Shown here: piece by piece, positions 44,601-50,866 of the stretch | Position numbering within the stretch: position 1 is the stretch's first letter | Layout of the letters: the number at the start of each line of letters is the position of its first letter | Origin: Spirochaeta lutea | GTDB lineage: Bacteria; Spirochaetota; Spirochaetia; DSM-27196; Salinispiraceae | Assembly (NCBI RefSeq): GCF_000758165.1 | Contig: NZ_JNUP01000003.1 | Span: 124,001-188,000, forward strand | Length of the DNA: 64,000 nucleotides | Direction of reading: 5' to 3' | Program-made: the position numbers and the translations under genes | The notes under the pieces: model-generated | What the model was told of the DNA's origin: nothing | Seen by the model: the letters and a program-made list of their open reading frames with translations, nothing else | The model's database searches: none

Positions 44601-46162
44601 TCCCCAATCCAAGATTCCAGACGTTCCTGGAGGGTGGTAAATTTGCTATCGATATCGGTGTAGCTCTTCTCTGCTCGGACATCCATATCTTTTAACCGGA
44701 TACCGATACTCTCTTGTAGACTTTCTGCCTTGGTTTCGATGTCATGGGAAATTCTCGTCAACGTCTGATCAGCGAGGGCGGTTCCCTTCTGACGAATCTC
44801 CTCTAGTTCGGAACGGAGGGTCTCCTCAATCTGGTAGAAACTCTTGCGGACGTCCTCGGCTTGGTTCTGAGCCTCGGTTCTGAGCTGTTCTAACTCCGTA
44901 GATTGATTGACACCTTGATCCTGAATGCGTTGTTCCAGTAATTCTAATTGCTCATCGGAACGCGCGATCCGGCTCTGGATTGTCTCTGTTTTTTCCCGTA
45001 GCTGCAGCTCCAGGGAGTTTGTTTTTTGCTCAATGTCCGCGGTTACCTCTTCTAGTAGAGAAGCGGTCTTCTCCTGAACCTGTAGTGTTACCCTAGTGAG
45101 GTCCTGGGCGAGGACTGTTTCGATACCGGATAGGTTCTGTCGCAGCTCCTCGGCTTTAACATCCCCCTCGGCTCTAATGCCATCCATCTTCTCAAAAAGC
45201 AGGTGTATCTGATCATCAACCCGCTGCTGTTCAGCTTCCAACTGCTGATCCGTCGATGCCTGAAGCTGGGAATACCGTTGTTGGACCTGATCCTGGAAGG
45301 ATTTCTCATGTTCTTCAAATTCCTGGGTAAAAATGTCCATTCTCTGGTCTAAATCCCGTTTCCAATCCTCCATCTCATTGTGATGGTTCTGGATGGAGTT
45401 CTTCAGGTCCTCAAAGACAGACAGCTCCAGATCCTGGGCTTTTTGGGCAGTATCGGCCATCTTCGTTAGATGCTGTTGCTCCAACTGCTCCAATGATTCC
45501 CGGTACCCTGACATCTTTTGAGCGAGTTCAACCTGCTGATCCTGCACCTCTTGTCGCATCGCCTGTACCGTGGTCTGGAGATTCGCCTGGGCCTGGGTAA
45601 CACGCTCTTCACTATCCGTTGCTTTTTGAAGTAAGGAGGCGACGATGGCCGCACCCCTTTCCTCAAACACCTTGGTGTTTTTCTGATCGAAATCAGAGAT
45701 AATGCTTGGGATTCTCTTCTCGAGGTCCTGTATCCTGGATGAAGCCTCACGAATCCGTTTACCGACACCATCAATAAACCGCGATTCATCCTTCACCCGT
45801 TGCAGGTTGGATTGAGCCACCTCGGTTTTTTGGACCAAGGCTTCGATAGATCGGTCGTATTCATCAATTCTATGTTTTATCTCTTCAATATTCTGGGCAC
45901 GCTCTGAAAAATCTTGCTCCGCCTCTTTTAACCGTTGGAAGACAGCCCGTACAGCCTGCTGGTGAACATCCACTTCAATGGCAATATCCTTAAGATGGGT
46001 TGTTTGCTGTTCGGTAACCTCGGCGAGTTGATTCTGAGCCTGATCGGCAAATCGTTTCACACGCTCTAATGACCGGTTATTTTTGTCCAACTGTCGATAT
46101 ACAAATAAGATTATCACTACAATCGACAGGACAATCACATCGCCACCGTTAAATGTAAACAT
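41642..46162 (-). CDS. Giant membrane-anchored coiled-coil protein (SpiroCoCo-like)
   Basis: 1506 residues. One transmembrane helix at the very N-terminus (GGDVIVLSIVVIILFVYR), then about 1400 residues of nearly continuous coiled coil rich in Gln, Glu and Arg. The last 35 residues form a helix-turn-helix-like unit (VIKLAHQGWKVEEIARTTKLSRGEVELIL), as in small DUF6115-type tails of Gram-positive proteins. It seems to be the spirochaete coiled-coil family I recall as SpiroCoCo; I cannot verify that name here. A cytoplasmic rod tethered to the inner membrane, perhaps part of cytoskeleton or cell shape, is an inference. GAGAGGGTGA precedes the ATG. It has its own promoter and is monocistronic. Confidence 0.8.
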   Translation of the reverse strand: MFTFNGGDVIVLSIVVIILFVYRQLDKNNRSLERVKRFADQAQNQLAEVTEQQTTHLKDIAIEVDVHQQAVRAVFQRLKEAEQDFSERAQNIEEIKHRIDEYDRSIEALVQKTEVAQSNLQRVKDESRFIDGVGKRIREASSRIQDLEKRIPSIISDFDQKNTKVFEERGAAIVASLLQKATDSEERVTQAQANLQTTVQAMRQEVQDQQVELAQKMSGYRESLEQLEQQHLTKMADTAQKAQDLELSVFEDLKNSIQNHHNEMEDWKRDLDQRMDIFTQEFEEHEKSFQDQVQQRYSQLQASTDQQLEAEQQRVDDQIHLLFEKMDGIRAEGDVKAEELRQNLSGIETVLAQDLTRVTLQVQEKTASLLEEVTADIEQKTNSLELQLREKTETIQSRIARSDEQLELLEQRIQDQGVNQSTELEQLRTEAQNQAEDVRKSFYQIEETLRSELEEIRQKGTALADQTLTRISHDIETKAESLQESIGIRLKDMDVRAEKSYTDIDSKFTTLQERLESWIGDTEQFIAGLESRMAEVDRQVALTQEEYESRVSEYLERTKNKLQASEEDLHGQLEALGSLISRMRTDSQGELDDLKQTLSERVNQITQQIEEKIQTSRDDQLSELSGILRTVEAAVEDARGVLENRITQEEGRYKEVLQEVQRSIAEATDAATLREKQQLEEFSGLLTELQQQREVQLQEVHRSAGEGFKRIQDFIDSSLSKAGQELSRVEDILAHSAERSSELEVQTREQADTFGKEIETQIQNLKTELSGATEAMEQTVFSRIEQRLQEYETSFAYRIQGLENLSEDVEQLDTQIRKSIHQVSQEISEELDALGAVMKDQRKSDIDWAKNEMNLLREEMGVLEGDLNELKARAHDNVSEKLQSFEEEFFSDLKRRSENMEQRLDQWKQSVASSLEAIQTNFEATRTDVEQQYSRDLDSRLGALREEVDTFSQQIEQRILLHQKNLDEAVALQDAKIESQQLTLQEELSTLHERALQDIRSYYSSYQEKNDERFETFESGVESRIHSVENDLEVRNAQLHGIMDTIRSDVTLWQNQVLQQMKSTEGKVDENLSNFRTKMNTVITEVTEDVTRSNEELRSSTEEQRREIRQEVEDGVAKVQKGVRDISGFIAESMEGFKTQYGEFEESFSEQNRLLQSSIDTKMRDFRQFVSQTREDFEATQKRLVGGLESEVSVLSDTLAEIDKRQKQFLSQTKLFERADALKQELTGSIEQLKEQINQIKTEKREFTGIEDQVGKLKRIEEEVSQRYEGIASEKRRIEEMEANFSRLIATSQQIETQLAQVQNQHDSIIEIQQALRELDQLETQVEQRFERLEKRRGVVETTIEGVDRNFHQLTEVEQRVGDIQKSINEELPEKISLVESQITQLVLKKKEADVALKNVNQLNGLLQDIENRMKELSVAREWLARTETRLEEVGRQAQEQVQVLGAVLKQDERGGKPDKPSDSIPKSSRDIVIKLAHQGWKVEEIARTTKLSRGEVELILEMTQR

Positions 46163-46190
46163 TCACCCTCTCCCAGTAAATTTATAGGTC

Positions 46191-46219
46191 ATTATACCTG
46201 AGGTCCGTATAAAAAACAA
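46191..46219 (-). promoter_or_regulatory. Sigma-70-type promoter of the giant coiled-coil gene
   Basis: On the minus strand TTGTTT (46214-46219) and a perfect TATAAT (46191-46196) are 17 bases apart. The predicted transcript start near 46185 leaves a leader of about 20 bases that includes the Shine-Dalgarno. Confidence 0.65.
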
Positions 46220-46412
46220 TTTTCCCTCACCCGCCGCCGCCGAATCCCCGAATGCACATATACAGGCACCCTAAGACTGGATAAGGATTTACGGGGTTCC
46301 AAGGATGCACATCACTGCAGCGTTGATACCGGAAACCCCAACCCAGGGGCCATTCACGGGTAGGATTCTTATCCGAGGTCACGTTACACGGTTTTGCACG
46401 ATAGGAAAAGGT
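46220..46412. other. Intergenic stretch, no feature recognised
   Basis: About 190 bases between the HAD gene and the coiled-coil promoter. It includes a GGATAAG/CTTATCC pair about 100 bases apart but no strong hairpin with a T-tract, no tRNA-like fold and no plausible reading frame. It presumably holds the end of the long TonB/HAD transcript. Confidence 0.5.
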
Positions 46413-47078
46413 TTATCCCCGTTTCTCCGGTGACAACAGGAATTGCGACAACTGCTGGTAATGCTGGAAAGAAAAGTCCGCAGGACTCTGGCTATCCCGG
46501 TGCCGTGTAAGGTGGGCGGCGTGCATACCTACGCTCTTGGCTCCCAGGACATCGTAGTGGAGGCTGTTTCCAACGTAAAGGATGTCTTGGGGTGGTATTC
46601 CCAGGTTCGCGGATATTTCCAGGAACGGCTCGGGATTAGGCTTCAGATAATTGGTATCCTCAGTGGAGAGAGAAAAATCCCACATATCCGAAAGACCCAG
46701 AATTTCTAGTTTCCGCTCCACGGGAAAATCACTTGCCACCGCCAAACGATAGCCGCTATCCCGGAGATTAGTTAATAGTTCTAAAACCCCGGGGTACAGG
46801 GGAACCTTCTTTAAAACCAGTTCCCATTCCCGGTACAGGTGGGTATCAATCAATCTCCGTGCTTCCCCTGCGGAAATTCCCATTTCGTTTCCCACCATTT
46901 CTGCCTGGAGCAGTAAAAAATTGGTGATAGGTCGAATGGAACGCAGTTCCTTGCGCACCCTGGCGAAGGCCTTGATGAGGGAAATATGCGTTAATGCGAA
47001 GGGAAGACTTCGAAGATACATACGCCAGTTGGGGTAGAGTGTCCCGTCGATGTCAAAGGCTATGGCCTTGTATTTCAT
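46413..47078 (-). CDS. HAD-family hydrolase
   Basis: 221 residues from ATG 47078; GAGGTGG lies just upstream, and the longer GTG start at 47087 falls inside that sequence. HAD motif I is FDIDGTLYP (nucleophile Asp9), motif II LAVASDFP, motif III in the Lys of NYLKPNPEPF and motif IV ILYVGNSLHYDVLGAKSVGM. The helical cap of about 70 residues fits subfamily I phosphatases such as phosphoglycolate phosphatase-like enzymes. The substrate is not predictable. It is the last gene of the TonB/ExbBD operon (10 bases after the TonB-like gene). Confidence 0.88.
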   Translation of the reverse strand: MKYKAIAFDIDGTLYPNWRMYLRSLPFALTHISLIKAFARVRKELRSIRPITNFLLLQAEMVGNEMGISAGEARRLIDTHLYREWELVLKKVPLYPGVLELLTNLRDSGYRLAVASDFPVERKLEILGLSDMWDFSLSTEDTNYLKPNPEPFLEISANLGIPPQDILYVGNSLHYDVLGAKSVGMHAAHLTRHRDSQSPADFSFQHYQQLSQFLLSPEKRG

Positions 47079-47088
47079 GAAAACCACC

Positions 47089-48147
47089 TCAGCGCAGCTC
47101 GTAGGTTATAGAACCTTCTTGCCGAGGGCTCTGGGGTGCAGGCACGAAAACCGGACCTTCATTGAATAACCGTAACACTGCTTGATAGATGGTATCATAA
47201 CGGGAAAGTTCGTCTCCATTCAATAGATTCACCATCCCATTTTTATTTACCTCAAATTTTACGGTAATGGTCGCCGGCCAGGAAGCCTCCCGGGTATCTC
47301 CCAGGTAGCGTTTGAGATTTAAACGATCCTGACTAACCAGGGAACGGCGGACCCCGCTTACCGGCCCCTGCAACCGTGGATCTGTAATGATCTGCCCTGG
47401 ATTTTCGGGCACCGCCGAGCTCGAGCTGTTCTGAGATTCTCGATACTGTTGTTGCAGCTCTGCCTGCAATCTCGCAATATCTGCCTTTATATCCGTGGTA
47501 GGAACCGTGGGCTGACGATCCTGCTGGCTTGCAGGGCTTTCGGTGGACTGCTCAGGCCGTTGCTGCACCTGATTGTCCCGCTGCCACTCCTGGGCTTCAC
47601 TGTTTTGCAGCACAGAATTGCTGTTCTCTTGAGACGACGGGGTGGTGAGGAACCGCTCTTGTAATCCCGTCCGGTTCAATTCTTCCTGTTGGGATGGGGG
47701 TGTGGCCGAATCCGGGTTTCGGGATTGGAGCAGATCGGCTACATCTCCCAGAATCTCTTCTCTACTGGGTTGCCGAGGGGAGCTATTCGGCGGTGTTGGG
47801 ACCATTGGTGGGGCTTGTTCCCCCTGCTGAGGGCTACTATCCGGGTCCTGAACCTGCATCGCAGCCTCGGGCTCATCCTGAAAGGTGATAGACTCAGGCT
47901 CCGATGGTTCGGGTATTTCCGGGATTTCAGGTTCTTCAACAATCTCTCGTTCAGGTTCCTGCAACTCCTCATTACTTTCGGGTTCGATAGGATCTTCAGG
48001 GATAGGATCGTCTTCAAATACCACCCTTATTTCTGTATATTCCGGAGAGGCATCGGGTGGGAGAAAAAAAAACCACAGAAAAAGCACGGCTGCGTGAAAT
48101 ACTAAGGCAATTAGTAGACTTGGAAGAACCCGGTTGTTTACACTCAT
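47089..48147 (-). CDS. TonB-like energy transducer protein
   Basis: 352 residues. N-terminal signal anchor (SLLIALVFHAAVLFLWFFFL, with a His inside the helix as in TonB), then a 230-residue periplasmic spacer rich in Pro, Glu, Gln and Ser, and a C-terminal domain (ASWPATITVKFEVNKNGMV, YDTIYQAVLRLFNEG) that has the TonB_C type fold. Together with ExbB and ExbD directly upstream it should transmit proton-motive force to an outer-membrane partner. The C-terminal end is short compared with classical TonB, and a Tol-type function (TolA-like) is the main alternative. Confidence 0.8.
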   Translation of the reverse strand: MSVNNRVLPSLLIALVFHAAVLFLWFFFLPPDASPEYTEIRVVFEDDPIPEDPIEPESNEELQEPEREIVEEPEIPEIPEPSEPESITFQDEPEAAMQVQDPDSSPQQGEQAPPMVPTPPNSSPRQPSREEILGDVADLLQSRNPDSATPPSQQEELNRTGLQERFLTTPSSQENSNSVLQNSEAQEWQRDNQVQQRPEQSTESPASQQDRQPTVPTTDIKADIARLQAELQQQYRESQNSSSSAVPENPGQIITDPRLQGPVSGVRRSLVSQDRLNLKRYLGDTREASWPATITVKFEVNKNGMVNLLNGDELSRYDTIYQAVLRLFNEGPVFVPAPQSPRQEGSITYELR

Positions 48148-48149
48148 TA

Positions 48150-48560
48150 TTAATCCGAACTGGTTTCCGCCCGAAGGGATGCAGCCTTCATTCCATTTTT
48201 TCTGAGTATATCGAGCACTGAGATTATTCTCTGATATGGCACACCCGATTCACCCTCGATGATGACCGAAGTACTGGCGGGTACGGCTCCAGATGAAAAG
48301 TACTCAGCCAAGCCATCCATACTGTATTCCTGGTCTGCGATAAAAAGCCGGCCGTCTTCAAAGAGAAACACCGTAATTCCTTCATTCTGAATACTCTCCG
48401 TGGTGGAAGACTGGGGCAAATCTAGGGTAATGCCCGGAGCCACAATAAATGTGCTAGACATCAGAAAAAAAACCACCAACTGAAATACTACGTCGATCAT
48501 AGGGATGAGGTCTGTAGAGGCATTCGGGTTTAGACGCCTGGTAAATTTCACCTTACTCAT
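48150..48560 (-). CDS. exbD: ExbD/TolR proton channel subunit
   Basis: 136 residues. One transmembrane helix with the essential Asp (LIPMIDVVFQLVVFFLM, about residue 23), followed by a periplasmic domain (ITVFLFEDGRLFIAD, SVIIEGESGVPYQRIISVLDIL). Its ATG overlaps the end of exbB by eight bases with GGGAGG just upstream. It pairs with the ExbB subunit for proton flow. TolR is equally possible by sequence alone; the adjacent TonB-like gene favours ExbD. Confidence 0.88.
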   Translation of the reverse strand: MSKVKFTRRLNPNASTDLIPMIDVVFQLVVFFLMSSTFIVAPGITLDLPQSSTTESIQNEGITVFLFEDGRLFIADQEYSMDGLAEYFSSGAVPASTSVIIEGESGVPYQRIISVLDILRKNGMKAASLRAETSSD

Positions 48561-49167
48561 GCCTCCCTTTAAGGGCTAAAACCAGGTCTCCAACCCGGGT
48601 TTCTAACAGAATTATCATGTGATTTACCCGGCTTACCAGGTAGTTATAGAAAACCACGGCGGGAATGGAAACGATAATACCCGCGGCGGTGGTAATCAAG
48701 GCCTCCGCAATCCCGCTGGCTAACAGACCGGGATCCGCGCCCACACCGAAATTGCCAAGTACACTGAAGGCTTGAATATTACCCGTTACCGTTCCCAACA
48801 GTCCCAAAAGGGGTGAAATATGGGCGATGGTTCCCAGAGCTGAGATATTACGTTCCAGCTCAGGAATCTGGAGGTTTGCAGCGTCTGTGATCCTGTCTTT
48901 AATGACCTGGGGAGAATAATTTCTATGCTCTATCCCAATTTTCATGAGATTACTGATCAAAGAAGGACTACTTTCACAGATCGCCAGGGCCTCATCGTAG
49001 TACCCCTTTTCTAGACTAGACTTCAAGCGGGAAAGAATTTTCTTTTCATCCGCCCTGTTCTTCCTGAAGAACCATAGCCGTTCCAGGATTATTGTAAAAG
49101 CGATAACAGATAGAAGCCCAATCAAGGCCAGGATAATTGTTCCTGTATTAAATCCAAATTCCGTCAT
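48553..49167 (-). CDS. exbB: MotA/TolQ/ExbB proton channel subunit
   Basis: 204 residues with three transmembrane helices (residues about 10-29, 108-130 and 150-172). The region LGTIAHISPLLGLLGTVTGNIQAF and the following GIAEALITTAAGIIVSIPAVVFYN match the conserved channel helices of ExbB/TolQ. It forms the pentameric channel with ExbD. It follows the beta-barrel gene by 19 bases. Confidence 0.92.
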   Translation of the reverse strand: MTEFGFNTGTIILALIGLLSVIAFTIILERLWFFRKNRADEKKILSRLKSSLEKGYYDEALAICESSPSLISNLMKIGIEHRNYSPQVIKDRITDAANLQIPELERNISALGTIAHISPLLGLLGTVTGNIQAFSVLGNFGVGADPGLLASGIAEALITTAAGIIVSIPAVVFYNYLVSRVNHMIILLETRVGDLVLALKGRHE

Positions 49168-49186
49168 AGTTACTCCAAGTAGTGTA

Positions 49187-50866
49187 TTAGAGATTAATGC
49201 TGCTGGTTAATTCGATCCGGAAGCCGGTGTCGATGAAATCACTCAATCCGGGTCGTTCCAATCGCCCCTCGGGTATGGCCAAGGATAGGGGATCATGAAT
49301 CCGCAGCTCCAGATCCACGGTACCACCGAGAGCAACCCAGCCGCTTAATCCGAGAATGGGGATCTGGGGCTCTTCAAAGATAGGAAAAACCGTTTCGAAG
49401 GCCGCACCGAAGGCTGAGGAACTGTGTTGGAAATCCGTAACAAAATCAAATCTGTGAATGGGTGTTTCGGGATCAGAGCTGATCAACTGACCTTGGTACC
49501 CCAGGGTAAAGGAAAGCTCTTCCAACGGCCGTAGCAAAAGCGTAAGGTCCGGCTCTAACCGGTATCCAGAAAAAGCCTGCAGGGGATAAATCGGATTCGT
49601 AAAAGCCTGGGTCTGGAGCTCCCGCTCAATCCCGGAAAACGTCAACCCGACCTCAATGCTCATCTCATCCATGGGGAGAATTATAGACCCTACCTGGGCA
49701 ACCCATCTACGCTCAAACAAATCGTTATCAGGCACCTGAGTATCAACGAGATGGTTTTCATTGAGAACCTCCCTGAACCGGTAGGGCTGTACTTCGTACC
49801 CCCCTGATACTTGAAGCTGGAAGCCGGGCGACAATCCTATATCGGTGCCAAGCTTAAAAGGAACATAGGTCTTTCTCCCAAGATCAAATACACCGGCCAC
49901 CGTCGCTGATGCGCCAATCTGGGGAGTGATCTGCCAATAACCCTTTAGACCGGGTCGGAGAAAATTCATCCAATACGCGTCCGATACCTGTCCAACATCG
50001 TACCGTATGTTCCCCGAGAATTGATAATCAGGCTGCTCAAGGAACAGTCCCAAATCGGCATTCACAGCCCACACCGAGTTATCATATTCATCAAACTGTG
50101 CCACATCGGATCCAGAGAAAAAGCGCCGAGTTAACGAATACTCCATTCCGGCTTGCATTGAAAGAAAATCCTCGAAGTAGAGTTCTATCTGCGGGGCAAG
50201 CCCGAGAGTCTGCAAGGATGTGGCATAACCATCCTCGACTAGGCCTTGCAGACCATCTTGTTGCCCTCCGATGAAACCATCCACCCCCAAATCAAACCTC
50301 GGAAGGGTGATCCCCACACCAGCACCAAACCGGGTATCTTGAGAGAGAAATCCTGATCCTGCACCCAGGGGTGTTGTCCCCCGAAACCCCCCATCCCGGG
50401 ATGAGTGGGTAAAATCAATGGTCAAATCCGGATTATTTCCGAGCTTAATGATCGACACGTCCCCGTTTAGATACTGATGAAGCCCGGTACCCACCTCGCC
50501 CCTAATGAAAATGGTATTTTCACTCTCGGCAGTCTGCTTGACCTGTCCTTCCCCTCCAGCCGTAATTGAGGTAGAAAGCAGGGTGGAAATGCTTTCACTG
50601 GTAAGGGTGTATTCTCCGAATTCAGGTAATACGCCCCGTGAGGTTTGCAATCGCAACCCTGAAGTCTCTGGGAGAAAATCCGTGAGGGTTGTGAGTTCTG
50701 GATCCTCAAGATCCAGCACAATATCCGGGAGAATGATTTCTGTTTCTTCGGGAGCCCTCGGGCCGATTTCCGGAGTATCCTCGATCCCTGTCTGGGACTG
50801 AGAATACCCTAGGGCAATTCCCACAAAGGACATAAAAAATAGTAATGGTATTTGATTCTTGCTCAT
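49187..50866 (-). CDS. Exported protein, probable outer-membrane beta-barrel
   Basis: 559 residues with a signal peptide (LLFFMSFVGIALGYSQ). After an acidic N-terminal region there is a long series of alternating strands with Gly/aromatic turns (FGAGVGITLPRFDLGVDGF, LQAGMEYSLTRRFF, FQLQVSGGYEVQPYRF, LSFTLGYQGQLI). It should form an outer-membrane barrel. No TonB box or plug domain is evident, so a classical TonB-dependent receptor is unlikely. It starts in a one-base overlap with the stop of the TPR gene (TAATG), and directly precedes exbB, so it may be the partner of the TonB-like system. Barrel assignment is by eye. Confidence 0.7.
   Translation of the reverse strand: MSKNQIPLLFFMSFVGIALGYSQSQTGIEDTPEIGPRAPEETEIILPDIVLDLEDPELTTLTDFLPETSGLRLQTSRGVLPEFGEYTLTSESISTLLSTSITAGGEGQVKQTAESENTIFIRGEVGTGLHQYLNGDVSIIKLGNNPDLTIDFTHSSRDGGFRGTTPLGAGSGFLSQDTRFGAGVGITLPRFDLGVDGFIGGQQDGLQGLVEDGYATSLQTLGLAPQIELYFEDFLSMQAGMEYSLTRRFFSGSDVAQFDEYDNSVWAVNADLGLFLEQPDYQFSGNIRYDVGQVSDAYWMNFLRPGLKGYWQITPQIGASATVAGVFDLGRKTYVPFKLGTDIGLSPGFQLQVSGGYEVQPYRFREVLNENHLVDTQVPDNDLFERRWVAQVGSIILPMDEMSIEVGLTFSGIERELQTQAFTNPIYPLQAFSGYRLEPDLTLLLRPLEELSFTLGYQGQLISSDPETPIHRFDFVTDFQHSSSAFGAAFETVFPIFEEPQIPILGLSGWVALGGTVDLELRIHDPLSLAIPEGRLERPGLSDFIDTGFRIELTSSINL

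Noticed and set aside
43000-45500. Repeat array or CRISPR-like periodicity in the coiled-coil gene
   Set aside because: The repetition comes from coiled-coil heptads and Gln/Glu-rich codons in a continuous open frame; no constant direct repeats with spacers exist.
46200-46412. tRNA or small RNA gene in the spacer
   Set aside because: No T-loop GTTCRA-type motif with matching acceptor stem was found.
49187-50866. TonB-dependent receptor
   Set aside because: No plug domain or TonB box at the N-terminus despite the adjacent TonB/ExbBD genes.
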